64,000 nucleotides of DNA from CALCKU01 sp964571595 (GCA_964571595.1 CAZNCJ010000005.1:10996-74995); one strand, 5' to 3'; counted from the first letter of the stretch, positions 53,453-62,890 are shown. The notes: a model not told the origin generated them from the sequence alone. Numbers and translations are program-made.

Positions 53453-55042
53453 TTATGCAGCACTTTCAAATTGGTTCATTGTGTTATGGGCGCCGCCCGC
53501 TTTAAGCGCGCGCTCACCACCAGTCATTTCCTTGAAAGTATCACCCAGATCAGAACCGACTTCGTGCTGATGCTTAACGGCCGAGACACCTGTGCGGATT
53601 TCTTCGCGCTGGATATTTTTAACATAAGCCAGCATTTTCTGGTCGCCGAAATAGCCTTCAGAGAGATCATTCATAAACTTGGCCGTCATATGGAAAGTCG
53701 GCAATGTGATCAGATTATGGAAGACACCGGCTTCGCGGGCAATATCGGTCTGGAAGGCCTGCAGACGCGCATCGGCTTCAAGGCCGAGCGGATCGCTATC
53801 ATAGCTCCCTGACATAAGCTGGTTATTATCAGGGTAATCGCCTGCCTTGATTTTACCCGACGCGATCCAGTCCTCGCGCACTTGCTTGCGCAAATTCAGC
53901 GTCCAGTTAAAGCTCGGCGAGTTATTATATGTCAGCTTGGCATCTGGCACGACCTCTTTAACGCGGTTGACCATAGAGGCGATCTTGGCCACATTTGGCG
54001 TGGCCGTTTCAATCCAGAGTAGATCGGCGCCGCCCTCTGTAAGACTTGAAATACAATCTTCGACCACGCGGTCTTCGCCTGTGTCAGGCTTGAACTTGTA
54101 AAGACCATTTGGCAGGCGTACAGGCTTGCGTAACTCACCGTCCAGCTGAATAGCGATCTCGCCGTCAGCCAGATCAGTCGCCGGCTCGGTTTCCAGCCAT
54201 TTTGTATATTCCGCCGCGCTGTCACCCGCCTCGCGCGAGACAGGGATCTTTTGTGTCAGGCCAGCTCCGAGGCTGTCTGTACGGGCGACGATAACGCCGT
54301 CTGTGACACCCAATTCTTCAAAGGCCATACGGCAAGCGCGGAGCTTTTCAACAAAGTCTTCGCGCGGGACTGTGACCTTTCCGTCTTGGTGGCCACATTG
54401 CTTGGCGTCTGAAACCTGATTTTCAATCTGGAGGCAACATGCGCCGGCCTTGATCATTTCTTTTGCCAGCAAATATGTTGCGTGCACATTCCCGAAGCCA
54501 GCATCAATATCGGCAATGATAGGACGTACATAGGTTTCATGCCCGTCAATTTTGGCGATGATTTTTTTACGCTCAGCTTCGTTCGTAGCTGATTTAAGCT
54601 CGGCAAAGAGATCATTTAACTCCACCTCATCGGCTTGGCGCAGGCTTGTGTAAATTTCCTGTATCAAATCAACCACAGAAGTTTTCTCGTGCATGCTTTG
54701 ATCCGGCAAATGCCCAAAACGGTTGCGCAGACCTGCGACCATCCAGCCAGAGAGATAGACATAGGCTTTGTCCAGCGTGCCCTTTTGGCGTTTGATTGCG
54801 CGCATCATCTGCATGGCGTGAAATCCAGACCAGCAGCCCAGAGATTGGGTATATTGCGAGCTATCTTTGTCATAAGCGGCCATATCGGCGCGCATGACTT
54901 TTGCCATGGCCTTTGAGATGTCGAGATGTGTCTCAAATGTGTTTTGCGTTTTAAGCTGGGCTAAGTCCTCAATATTAATGCCGGCAGGTGCGCCGTTAGG
55001 ATAGCGTTGGTTTAACTCTGCAAGGATAGATGAGTAAGTCAT
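53453..55042 (-). CDS. aceA: Isocitrate lyase
   Basis: This glyoxylate shunt enzyme splits isocitrate into glyoxylate and succinate. It has 529 residues, the longer class compared with the 434 of E. coli. The catalytic loop is KQCGH with Cys216, where most enzymes read KKCGH. ADIDAGFGNVHATYLLAKEMIKAGACCLQIEN and NNSPSFNW are typical. Its ATG overlaps the aceB stop (TAATG), so the shunt enzymes are made together. A strong terminator follows. Confidence 0.96.
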   Translation of the reverse strand: MTYSSILAELNQRYPNGAPAGINIEDLAQLKTQNTFETHLDISKAMAKVMRADMAAYDKDSSQYTQSLGCWSGFHAMQMMRAIKRQKGTLDKAYVYLSGWMVAGLRNRFGHLPDQSMHEKTSVVDLIQEIYTSLRQADEVELNDLFAELKSATNEAERKKIIAKIDGHETYVRPIIADIDAGFGNVHATYLLAKEMIKAGACCLQIENQVSDAKQCGHQDGKVTVPREDFVEKLRACRMAFEELGVTDGVIVARTDSLGAGLTQKIPVSREAGDSAAEYTKWLETEPATDLADGEIAIQLDGELRKPVRLPNGLYKFKPDTGEDRVVEDCISSLTEGGADLLWIETATPNVAKIASMVNRVKEVVPDAKLTYNNSPSFNWTLNLRKQVREDWIASGKIKAGDYPDNNQLMSGSYDSDPLGLEADARLQAFQTDIAREAGVFHNLITLPTFHMTAKFMNDLSEGYFGDQKMLAYVKNIQREEIRTGVSAVKHQHEVGSDLGDTFKEMTGGERALKAGGAHNTMNQFESAA

Positions 55043-56679
55043 TAATTTGTCTCCAAAATGTCGTAAGCAGAAAGTGTTAGAAATTCAGGCAGGTCTGCGG
55101 ATGTCGCAGTGCGTGTGAATAATTTGGCGGCTTCAGGAAAGCGGCCTTTAATAAAGGCGTCTGAACCAAACTCGGATTTAAGGCTTTCGAAAATCTCGTC
55201 ATAAATTTTCGTATAAAGCGCGGATGTCATCGGAGTTTGCGATCCGTCTTCCATATGGATGCTTGCGCCGTGACGGAGCCACTGCCAGATTTGCGTGCGC
55301 GAAATCTCGGCTGTAGCCGCATCTTCCATGAGGTTATGAATAGGCACAGCCCCGCGTCCACAAAGCCAAGCGGCGGTGTAGCGAATGCCGACATCAATAT
55401 TGGTGCGCAGACCCGCTTCTGTCACAGTGCCGCTATGGGGCTTGATCATGGCCGCATCAGAAATACGCGGCGCTTGACGCTTTTTGTGAATCTGATGTTT
55501 TGAGGTCATCAGCGCGTCAAAGACGTCCATGGCAACGGGCACAAGATCAGGATGAGCGACCCATGTCCCGTCATGGCCTAATTTGGCTTCGCGCTCTTTA
55601 TCCTTGCGGACTTTATCAAAGGCGGCATCATTTGCGGCCTTGTCGTTTTTGACCGGAATTTGCGCGGCCATACCGCCCATGGCATGGGCGCGGCGTTTAT
55701 GACAAATTTCAACCAAGCGGCTGGCATAGGCAGACAGAAAGTCTCGGTCCATACCGACTTGGGCGCGATCAGGCAGAACAAATTGCTTATGGTTACGCAA
55801 TGTCTTGATATAGCTGAAAATATAGTCCCAGCGTCCACAGTTCAGCCCTGTAATATGGTGGCGCATGACATAGAGGATTTCTTCCATCTGAAATGCGGCT
55901 GGTAGGGTTTCAATCAGGACAGTTGCTTTGATAGTGGCGTGGGGTATGCCGACAAAAACCTGGGCGAAGTTAAAGACATCATTCCACAGACGCGCTTCCT
56001 GATAATTTTCTATCTTTGGCAGATAGTAAAATGGCCCGCGTCCACTATCAGCCAGTAATTTACCATTATGGAAAATATGTAAGCCGAAATCGACAAGGCT
56101 GGCAGACATGGGCTTGCCGTCGACAGTTATATTGCGTTCTTCCAAATGCCAACCGCGAGGGCGCACAAGTATTGTCGCGGTTTCGTCATTAAGACTATAG
56201 GATTTCTTCTCTGTCTTTAATGACAGGCTGTTGCGCGCATAGTCATACATATTGACTTGGCCAGACATCATATTGTCAAAGGTCGGGGAGGAAGCATCCT
56301 CAAAATCGGCCATGAACATTTTAGCGCCGCAATTAAGCGCATTGATCATCATTTTGCGATCAACAGGGCCAGTAATTTCAACGCGGCGGTCTTGCAAAGC
56401 AGACGGGCATGTCGCGACTTCCCAAACGGAATTGCGGATATGTTCTGTTTCAGGAGGCTGTGTTGGCAATTCCCCATCATCAAAGCGTTCTTGCTGCAAG
56501 CGGCGGTTTTCAAGTAAAATCCGGCGCTGCGGGCCAAAACGGCGTTCCAGATCGGCCAGAAATAAGAGGGCATCCGGTGTCAGGACTTTTTCATAGGAGG
56601 GGACTGTTTTCCCGACGACTTTCGCCAGCACCCGATGCCGAGGGGTTGGTTTTTGTGATATTTGAGCATCTGCGTTCAT
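55042..56679 (-). CDS. aceB: Malate synthase A
   Basis: The enzyme condenses glyoxylate and acetyl-CoA to malate. It has 545 residues from MNADAQISQKP (56679), which has GGAG six bases ahead; an in-frame ATG at 56691 has none. Blocks: MADFEDASSPTFDNMMSGQ, LVRPRGWHLEE, ATVLIETLPAAFQMEEILY, NCGRWDYIFSYIK and GRGAVPIHNLMEDAATAEISRTQIWQW. It is the A (AceB) type, not GlcB. It diverges from scfR across an AT-rich gap with repeated TTGTAAA motifs. Confidence 0.96.
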   Translation of the reverse strand: MNADAQISQKPTPRHRVLAKVVGKTVPSYEKVLTPDALLFLADLERRFGPQRRILLENRRLQQERFDDGELPTQPPETEHIRNSVWEVATCPSALQDRRVEITGPVDRKMMINALNCGAKMFMADFEDASSPTFDNMMSGQVNMYDYARNSLSLKTEKKSYSLNDETATILVRPRGWHLEERNITVDGKPMSASLVDFGLHIFHNGKLLADSGRGPFYYLPKIENYQEARLWNDVFNFAQVFVGIPHATIKATVLIETLPAAFQMEEILYVMRHHITGLNCGRWDYIFSYIKTLRNHKQFVLPDRAQVGMDRDFLSAYASRLVEICHKRRAHAMGGMAAQIPVKNDKAANDAAFDKVRKDKEREAKLGHDGTWVAHPDLVPVAMDVFDALMTSKHQIHKKRQAPRISDAAMIKPHSGTVTEAGLRTNIDVGIRYTAAWLCGRGAVPIHNLMEDAATAEISRTQIWQWLRHGASIHMEDGSQTPMTSALYTKIYDEIFESLKSEFGSDAFIKGRFPEAAKLFTRTATSADLPEFLTLSAYDILETN

Positions 56680-56711
56680 CGTAAACTCCATGTTGTTCGA
56701 GAGTTACTATA

Positions 56712-56810
56712 TTTACAAAAATAATTTAAAGTCTATAAATTATTGTAAAATATAGGTATTTTTGTAAATAATGTAAAATTAACAAACTAATTATTGTAAA
56801 ACTTGTAAAA
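56712..56810. promoter_or_regulatory. TTGTAAA-motif array, likely ScfR operator region
   Basis: The 147-bp gap between aceB and scfR holds TTGTAAA or its complement at 56712, 56743, 56762, 56794 and 56803, plus ATGTAAA at 56771. RamB/ScfR-type regulators bind TTTGCAAA-like sites in glyoxylate genes, and TTTGTAAA at 56761-56768 differs by one base. The region would serve both divergent promoters. Confidence 0.55.
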
Positions 56811-56826
56811 TTCTGTAGGGTAAATC

Positions 56827-58269
56827 ATGGCAAGTTCTCAAGATAAGCTGCTCGTAGGCCCGCGATTGCGCCGTTTTCGACAAACTTTGGGCCTTACGCA
56901 GGTACGCATGGCGGAAGATTTGGGGATTTCAACCTCATATCTGAACTTAATGGAGCGCAATCAGCGGGCTTTATCGGCCAAAGTCTTGTTAAAAATGGCG
57001 GAAATTTATGATTTTGATATTTCCGGTTTTACGGGGGCCGGGGATGCTCATCTTGTCGCCGAGCTATATGAAGCCTTGCGCGATCCTGTTTTTGATAAGC
57101 GTTCTATTTCGAAAAGCGAAGCCGAGGATATCGTCAATGCCAGCCCGCAAACGGCCAAAGCTTTGCTGCGTTTATATGCCAAACATCGCGATTTATTACG
57201 CCGACAATCCGATATGGCGCATAATATGGCCGGTGATCGTGATAAGGTCGAATTATTGGAACAATCGGCTGTTGCGGTTGAGACGGTCCGTCGATTTATC
57301 CATGATAATAAGAACTATTTTCCACCGCTTGATGAGGCGGCAGAAAGCCTCTCAGATACGCTGGGCCTGTCAAAGCGCGAACCCCATGCGGCCCTCACGG
57401 AAAGGCTCAAAAACAAGCATGATCTTTCTGTACGCATTGTGCCTATCGATATTATGCCGCAAATGTTGCGCTATTTTGATCGCCACTCTAAGCGCATAAA
57501 TCTCTCCGAGCTTTTACGGCAGTCAGGACGGCGCTTTCAGCTCGCCTTCCAGATCGGTATGTTGGAGCAAAGGGAGGTCATTGACGACATCGTTAAAAGA
57601 GCGGACCTGCCGGGCCGTGAGGCTGAGGGACTAATGCGCACCTCTTTGGCTAATTATTTTGCCGCCGCCTTATTAATGCCTTATGCGCGGTTTTTGCGCG
57701 AGGCCGAGAAATGCCGATATGATGTGGACCTGCTCTCACGGCGTTTTGGCACGAGCTTTGAGCAAACCGCCCACCGCCTCACCACGCTACAAAGGCCAGA
57801 AGCACGCGGTATCCCGTTTTTCTTTGTCAGAATTGACGTGGCGGGGAATGTCTCTAAGCGATTTTCGGCTGGACGGTTTCCCTTTTCGCAACTGGGCGGG
57901 GCGTGTCCGTTATGGAATATTCATGAATGTTTCCAGACACCGGGTAAAACCATTACTCAGATGATCCAAATGCCCGATGAGACGACATATTTTTCTATTG
58001 CGAAAATGGTCGCCCGCAGCGCCGGAACATTTGACGCTCCGCCGCAAAAACTCGCTATTGGTCTGGGCTGTGATATTGCCTATGCCCCGCGCCTGACTTA
58101 TGCGCGGCAATATAATCTGGAAAAACCTCAGCCTACGCCCATTGGTATTAATTGCTATCTTTGCGAGCGCCAAAATTGCCGGCAACGCGCCCACGCCCCC
58201 CTTAACAAAGCGCTTAATTTTGACGAAAGAAGCCGCAGCATGTCACTGTTTAGCTTTAAGCCCGATTAA
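56827..58269 (+). CDS. scfR: Short-chain fatty acyl transcriptional regulator (ScfR/RamB family)
   Basis: The protein has 480 residues. An XRE helix-turn-helix is at about 12-65 (LRRFRQTLGLTQVRMAEDLGISTSYLNLMERNQRALS). An ImmA/IrrE-like domain lies in the middle (about 155-300), lacking a clear HExxH in the part I can read. The C-terminal DUF2083 region has Cys clusters (FPFSQLGGACPLWNIHECF, INCYLCERQNCRQRAH). Members sense short-chain acyl-CoA or related signals and control acetate, propionate and glyoxylate genes. It diverges from aceB-aceA, the expected target, and precedes the PHA locus. Confidence 0.92.
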   Translation: MASSQDKLLVGPRLRRFRQTLGLTQVRMAEDLGISTSYLNLMERNQRALSAKVLLKMAEIYDFDISGFTGAGDAHLVAELYEALRDPVFDKRSISKSEAEDIVNASPQTAKALLRLYAKHRDLLRRQSDMAHNMAGDRDKVELLEQSAVAVETVRRFIHDNKNYFPPLDEAAESLSDTLGLSKREPHAALTERLKNKHDLSVRIVPIDIMPQMLRYFDRHSKRINLSELLRQSGRRFQLAFQIGMLEQREVIDDIVKRADLPGREAEGLMRTSLANYFAAALLMPYARFLREAEKCRYDVDLLSRRFGTSFEQTAHRLTTLQRPEARGIPFFFVRIDVAGNVSKRFSAGRFPFSQLGGACPLWNIHECFQTPGKTITQMIQMPDETTYFSIAKMVARSAGTFDAPPQKLAIGLGCDIAYAPRLTYARQYNLEKPQPTPIGINCYLCERQNCRQRAHAPLNKALNFDERSRSMSLFSFKPD

Positions 58270-58385
58270 GCCAAAACAGGGGAAATTCTAAATTAGGACG
58301 CGCTTTCTAATTTTTTATCCTAAATCCGTCTCATCGAAACAAGGTGAATGAAAGTTCACTACATATAACTGATGAGGAGGCCAAA

Positions 58386-58826
58386 ATGGCTAAAGCAAAA
58401 ACTGAAAAAAAAGTAGACCCTAAACTGACAGCAAAATCTGCTGCAATTCTACGCAAAGGTGCCTTGGCATATATCGGACTTTACGGTGCGGCTTATGAGC
58501 GGGCTAAAACACGCATTGAAACAGCACGCAGCTCAACGGACGGCGTGTTCGATAAGTTGGTTGCACGCGGCGAGACACTGGAAAGCCAAGCGCTTAACCT
58601 TGCAAAAGGCGCCCGCGTTAAAGCGACTGAAACAGTGAATACATCAAAAACAAAAGTCCGTAACATACTGCCAACGGCCTCAAATGACCGTGTTGAAGAA
58701 CTCGAAGCTGAAGTCACCAAGCTCAACAAGAAAATTTCAGCCATGGCCAAAAAAGCTGCCAATACCAAAAAGGTCAAAGTTACGACACAAAAAGTCGCGA
58801 AGCCGGCCACGGGTAAAGCTGCTTAA
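58386..58826 (+). CDS. Phasin-like PHA granule protein (PhaI-like)
   Basis: The protein has 146 residues from ATG 58386, which has GAGGAGG seven bases upstream; the in-frame start at 58344 precedes that site. GALAYIGLYGAAYERAKTRIE (about 25-45) is the phasin-type amphipathic helix, followed by a heptad-rich coiled coil and a Lys/Ala tail. Phasins coat polyhydroxyalkanoate granules. It lies 211 bp before phaC, with two hairpins between. Assignment rests on the helix pattern and context. Confidence 0.72.
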   Translation: MAKAKTEKKVDPKLTAKSAAILRKGALAYIGLYGAAYERAKTRIETARSSTDGVFDKLVARGETLESQALNLAKGARVKATETVNTSKTKVRNILPTASNDRVEELEAEVTKLNKKISAMAKKAANTKKVKVTTQKVAKPATGKAA

Positions 58827-58836
58827 TCATATTTTC

Positions 58837-58860
58837 TGAAAGCTCAAAATTGAGCTCTCA
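58837..58860 (+). terminator. Hairpin after the phasin gene
   Basis: TGA-a-AGCTCA-AAAT-TGAGCT-c-TCA forms a strong stem directly after the phasin stop. There is no T-run, so it may be a weak terminator or an mRNA-stabilising hairpin. Confidence 0.45.
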
Positions 58861-58902
58861 GATCACTCCCCCCAACTATGTCTTCCTAGAAGATATAGTA
58901 TG

Positions 58903-58935
58903 ATGACGGCGTATAATACTCCTATATGCCGTCAT
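58903..58935 (+). terminator. Inverted repeat upstream of phaC
   Basis: ATGACGGC (58903-58910) pairs exactly with GCCGTCAT (58928-58935), followed by TATTGATTT. It could end the phasin transcript or act as an operator for phaC. Confidence 0.4.
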
Positions 58936-59036
58936 TATTGATTTAAAGCTATGGCTTGCCAGATGCATAAATCCAGAGCTAGTATATTTTAGATACAAAA
59001 CGGATATATTTAAAAAGATAGGATTGGGTGGAAAGC

Positions 59037-60716
59037 ATGGGCGTAAAACGAAATAATCTAGGTCAAGAAGCCGCGAAATCAACAACTGCCATTAACACAC
59101 TTGTTGGCTTTCGCCGCTCCGAAGTCGTCAAATCTCTGGGTATAATGGCTGGCTATGCCGCCAAACAACCCAAGCCCTTTGCCAAACATCTTAAAAATTA
59201 TGCTTCCGAAATGGTGGATATAGTTAAGGGCACATCGGAGCTTTCCCCTGAAAAGCGAGACAGACGTTTCAAGGATGAAACATGGGCGAAGAACCCGCTT
59301 TACAGGCGCGGCATGCAAAGCTGGCTGGCCATGCGACAAGAACTAAATGGCTGGATTGACGATTCGCGCATGCATCCTGCCGATCAGGTTCGCGCTAAAT
59401 TTGTCACCAGCCTCATTGTCGATGCCCTTGCGCCCACCAATACTTTACTGGGCAATCCGGCGGCGATGAAACGCCTTTTTGAAACAGGCGGTCTGTCGCT
59501 GGCAAAGGGTATGCGCAATGCTTATGATGATCTGAGAAATAATGGCGGCATGCCCAGTCAGGTGGATACACGTCCTTTTAAAGTCGGCGAAAATCTCGCA
59601 ACGTCAAAAGGCGCTGTCGTACATAAATGCGAAATGCTGGAGCTTATTCAATATGCGCCCAAAACAGAGCAGGTGTATAAAATCCCGCTTTTGGTTATCC
59701 CGCCGCAGATAAATAAATTTTACGCCAATGATCTGGCACCGGATAAATCGATCATTCGGTTTTTAACGAAATGTGGCTTTCAGGTTTTTGCCGTCTCTTG
59801 GCGCAATCCAACCCGCCAGCATGCCCATTGGGGCCTAGAGGCTTATGTCGGGGCTTTAATCGATGCGATCGGGGCGGTTAAGAAAATTTCCCGGAGCGCG
59901 CGTGTCAATGTTACGGGGGCTTGCTCGGGCGGTATTACAATGGCTTTATTGCTCTCAGAGCTGGCCGCGCGCGGGGATCAATCTGTCAATGCCTATACCC
60001 TTATGGTGAGTGTACTTGACGGTAAAAAATCAGACAGTGAAGTCGGTCTGTTTGTGACTGACACGGCGATAGAACAAGCGCGTTCCCATAGCCGTAAAAA
60101 GGGTGTGTTAACCGGCGAAGAATTAGGGCGCTCATTTGCATGGATGCGGCCCAATGATTTGATCTGGAATTATGTCGTCAATAATTATCTGCTCGGGGAG
60201 GCCCCGCCGCCATTTGACGTGCTGTACTGGAATAATGATACAACAAATCTACCGGCGCAATTACATTCCGATTATCTGGATATATTTCAGGACAGACGCT
60301 TCAGGCCCGATAAAAATGTTGAATTTATGGATCATATTGTCGACATGTCAGCCGTCACCCAAGACGGATTTATGGTCGCTGGCGTAACCGATCATATCAC
60401 CCCGTGGAAGGCCTGTTACCGCAATGTGCGTCTCATGGGAGGGGAGGTCGAATTTATCCTTTCAAATTCCGGGCATTTGCAATCCCTGCTTAATCCGCCG
60501 GGTAATCCAAAGGCAAAATATTACACGAATAAAGACTTTCCGGCGCGCGCCGACCGTTGGCTGGAAGGCGCGAGTGCCGTTGAGGCGTCATGGTGGATCC
60601 GTTGGAATGAGTGGCTAAGCGTGCGCTCTGGCGAGCGCAAAAACGCCCCGAAAAAATTGGGTAATAAAGCCTATCCGCCTATCTCCCAAGCACCCGGTGA
60701 ATATGTCTTTACATGA
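59037..60716 (+). CDS. phaC: Poly(3-hydroxyalkanoate) synthase, class II-like
   Basis: PhaC polymerises 3-hydroxyacyl-CoA into storage polyester at the granule surface. It has 559 residues from ATG 59037 (a GTG nine bases earlier is possible). The lipase-like box is GACSGG with nucleophile Cys296, Asp452 is in GVTDHITPW and His480 in SNSGHLQS. GACSGG and these positions are those of the Pseudomonas class II enzymes for C6-C14 monomers, while class I synthases typically have GYCxGG. The N-terminal region (NPLYRRGMQSWLAMRQELNGWID) also fits. It is followed by phaZ after 91 bp and flanked by two phasin genes. Confidence 0.92.
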   Translation: MGVKRNNLGQEAAKSTTAINTLVGFRRSEVVKSLGIMAGYAAKQPKPFAKHLKNYASEMVDIVKGTSELSPEKRDRRFKDETWAKNPLYRRGMQSWLAMRQELNGWIDDSRMHPADQVRAKFVTSLIVDALAPTNTLLGNPAAMKRLFETGGLSLAKGMRNAYDDLRNNGGMPSQVDTRPFKVGENLATSKGAVVHKCEMLELIQYAPKTEQVYKIPLLVIPPQINKFYANDLAPDKSIIRFLTKCGFQVFAVSWRNPTRQHAHWGLEAYVGALIDAIGAVKKISRSARVNVTGACSGGITMALLLSELAARGDQSVNAYTLMVSVLDGKKSDSEVGLFVTDTAIEQARSHSRKKGVLTGEELGRSFAWMRPNDLIWNYVVNNYLLGEAPPPFDVLYWNNDTTNLPAQLHSDYLDIFQDRRFRPDKNVEFMDHIVDMSAVTQDGFMVAGVTDHITPWKACYRNVRLMGGEVEFILSNSGHLQSLLNPPGNPKAKYYTNKDFPARADRWLEGASAVEASWWIRWNEWLSVRSGERKNAPKKLGNKAYPPISQAPGEYVFT

Positions 60717-60807
60717 TGTAAAATAATTGTGGCTAAGCTGTGAAGTGTGAGATCTTTACTTTCGCCATAAGGCTCACCATCTATATTATGAAAGACGAAG
60801 GCTTTAT

Positions 60808-61695
60808 ATGACGAATTATACGCCCAACCTGCCGCGCATATTTTTCACGAAAGTGGGAAACCAAAAGCTGCGCGTGGCAATCTGGTCCGGGGTCGATAAA
60901 GGCTATGGTAAAAGAACGCCGCTTTTATTCTTTAATGGTATCGGCGCCAATCTGGAAATTGCCCAAGCCTTTGCAGATACATTTACAGGACGCGACATTA
61001 TCACCTTTGATATGCCGGGCGTGGGCGGCTCTCCTGACCCTGTTATGCCTTACCGTCCGTGGTGGGTGGCCAAAGTGGCCAAGCAGATTTTACTGGAAAA
61101 TGGCTATGAACGCGTTGACGTTTTAGGTGTGTCTTGGGGGGGCGGTCCTGCCCAGCAATTTGCCTGGCAAAATGCCAAAATGACAAACCGCCTTGTGCTT
61201 TGTGCGACAACGACAGGCGTGACAATGGTGCCGGGAAATCCAAAAGCGATTTCAAAAATGATGTCTCCCAAGCGCTATATTGACCGGGATTTTCTGGCCA
61301 AAAATTTTGAAACGCTTTACGGCGATTCCGCGCGTGAGGGCGTGAAAGAGTTTTCGATTAATATGACCCCGCCGAGCTTGAAGGGTTATCTTTATCAACT
61401 CGGAGCAATGGCGGGATATTCGACCATTCCTTTTATTCGCCGCATTAAAGCCAAGACCTTAATTCTAATGGGTGAGAAAGACCATATTGTCCCCGTCGCG
61501 AATGGTCGTATTTTAAAAGTCTTGCTTAAGCACTCCACTTTGAAAATCCTCAACGGGGCCGGGCATTTATTTCTTTTGACGCGCCGCGATAGAACGATTG
61601 AGCTTATCCGAGATTTTTTTGAGGAACCCGAAGTGCCTATCCCGCATATTGAGCCTGTCCAGCTACCCTCTGTGGCGGAAGTGGTAAATTACTGA
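60808..61695 (+). CDS. phaZ: Intracellular PHA depolymerase (medium-chain PhaZ type)
   Basis: The protein has 295 residues, an alpha/beta hydrolase with no signal peptide. LLFFNGIGANLE and FDMPGVGGSPDP are the oxyanion and early blocks. The nucleophile is Ser109 in GVSWGG, and the acid is in GEKDHIVP and the base in NGAGHLFLLT. VTMVPGNPKAISKMMSPKRY closely follows Pseudomonas PhaZ. It releases 3-hydroxy acids from granules, and its place straight after phaC matches the Pseudomonas order. Confidence 0.87.
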   Translation: MTNYTPNLPRIFFTKVGNQKLRVAIWSGVDKGYGKRTPLLFFNGIGANLEIAQAFADTFTGRDIITFDMPGVGGSPDPVMPYRPWWVAKVAKQILLENGYERVDVLGVSWGGGPAQQFAWQNAKMTNRLVLCATTTGVTMVPGNPKAISKMMSPKRYIDRDFLAKNFETLYGDSAREGVKEFSINMTPPSLKGYLYQLGAMAGYSTIPFIRRIKAKTLILMGEKDHIVPVANGRILKVLLKHSTLKILNGAGHLFLLTRRDRTIELIRDFFEEPEVPIPHIEPVQLPSVAEVVNY

Positions 61696-61730
61696 AGACT
61701 TTAACGCAAAAGTGGAAGGGAGTATTGATT

Positions 61731-62246
61731 ATGTCTGATGAGAAGAAAAATGAAAATTCCAAATCGCGCAGCACAAGTGAGACAGCTCGCCGTATCTGGC
61801 TGGCTGGTATTGGCGCTTATGGACGTGCCTTTAGCGAAGCTCAAGAAGCCTTAAAAGATGTCAGTGGAAAGGGCGGCGAGATTTTTGAAGACCTTGTGCA
61901 AAAAGGCTCCATGATTGAGAAGGTTGTTGAAGTCAAAGGCAAAAAAATGATGGAAAAGGCCAATGTCTCAAATTTTGACATGCCTAATTTTGATATAGAT
62001 GACCGGATTAAATCCATGCGCTCGCGCTTGCGAGGTTCTGGCGAGGTTGAGGCAGGTTTCGAAGATCGTCTTGCGCAGGTTGAGGCCAAATTAGATAAAA
62101 TCCTCGCCCTTTTGGAGGATAAAGCACCGGCCAAAAAACCAGTAAAGAAGACGGCCAAAAAGTCGGCTAAAAAACCAGCCAAAAAACCTGTGAAAAAATC
62201 TTCGACCAAACGCACGCGCACACAAAAGACGACGTCTAAAACTTAG
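61731..62246 (+). CDS. phaF: PhaF-like phasin with histone-like tail
   Basis: The protein has 171 residues from ATG 61731 (GGAAGGGAG nine bases upstream). The N-terminal phasin region (RRIWLAGIGAYGRAFSEAQEALKD) is followed by a coiled coil (EDRLAQVEAKLDKILALLED) and a Lys/Ala/Pro tail of KKPAKKPVKK type (about 135-171), like histone H1. In Pseudomonas PhaF this tail binds DNA and distributes granules at division. It lies 36 bp after phaZ. Confidence 0.87.
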   Translation: MSDEKKNENSKSRSTSETARRIWLAGIGAYGRAFSEAQEALKDVSGKGGEIFEDLVQKGSMIEKVVEVKGKKMMEKANVSNFDMPNFDIDDRIKSMRSRLRGSGEVEAGFEDRLAQVEAKLDKILALLEDKAPAKKPVKKTAKKSAKKPAKKPVKKSSTKRTRTQKTTSKT

Positions 62247-62254
62247 ACGTCATT

Positions 62255-62890
62255 GTGGCAAAGCGCTCCAAAACCAAAGATAAAATTCTGCGCACCTCGC
62301 AAGCCTTGTTTAACAATGAAGGTGAGAGTGCTGTCAGCGCCGTGGATATAGCCTCTGTCATGGGGATTAGCCCGGGTAATCTTTATTACCATTATAAGGG
62401 TAAGGACGAGATTATCATTGAGCTGTTTTCTGATTTCGAAGCTGAAATCAAGCAAGTGCTCACCTCGCCCGTTAGCGCCCCCTTAAAGCTCGAGGATAAT
62501 TGGATTTATCTCTATATAATTTTTGAAGAAATTTACGATTTCCGTTTTTTTTACAAAAACCAGTCCCAACTTATCGAGCGTATTCCGAGCCTGCGCGGAC
62601 CGTTTTCGCGCATCTTATCGCTCAAAGAACGTACGGCCTTTTCGCTCTTATCTAAACTCGAAGAGGACGGGTTTTTATCTTTTGATGAGGGGGAGAAAGC
62701 CGCGCTGTCCGGTCGGCTCGCCCAGCATTTTACGTTTTGGCTACAATATCATGACCTTCGTTTTTCAACGGCCCCGCCGAAATCACTGATAGATCAAGGC
62801 GTGTTTCAAAGCCTGATACAAATAACGCCTTATTGGCAGGGGCAAGCTGGTTATGCTGACCTGCTCAGAGAATTTATGAGTGATAAATAA
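62255..62890 (+). CDS. phaD: PhaD-like TetR-family regulator
   Basis: The protein has 211 residues, GTG start at 62255 eight bases after phaF. The helix-turn-helix is at about 8-55 (KDKILRTSQALFNNEGESAVSAVDIASVMGISPGNLYYHYKGKDEI). The ligand domain (FRFFYKNQSQLIERIPSLRG) resembles Pseudomonas PhaD, an activator of the pha genes. The low GTG spacing suggests translation coupled to phaF. Confidence 0.83.
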   Translation: MAKRSKTKDKILRTSQALFNNEGESAVSAVDIASVMGISPGNLYYHYKGKDEIIIELFSDFEAEIKQVLTSPVSAPLKLEDNWIYLYIIFEEIYDFRFFYKNQSQLIERIPSLRGPFSRILSLKERTAFSLLSKLEEDGFLSFDEGEKAALSGRLAQHFTFWLQYHDLRFSTAPPKSLIDQGVFQSLIQITPYWQGQAGYADLLREFMSDK

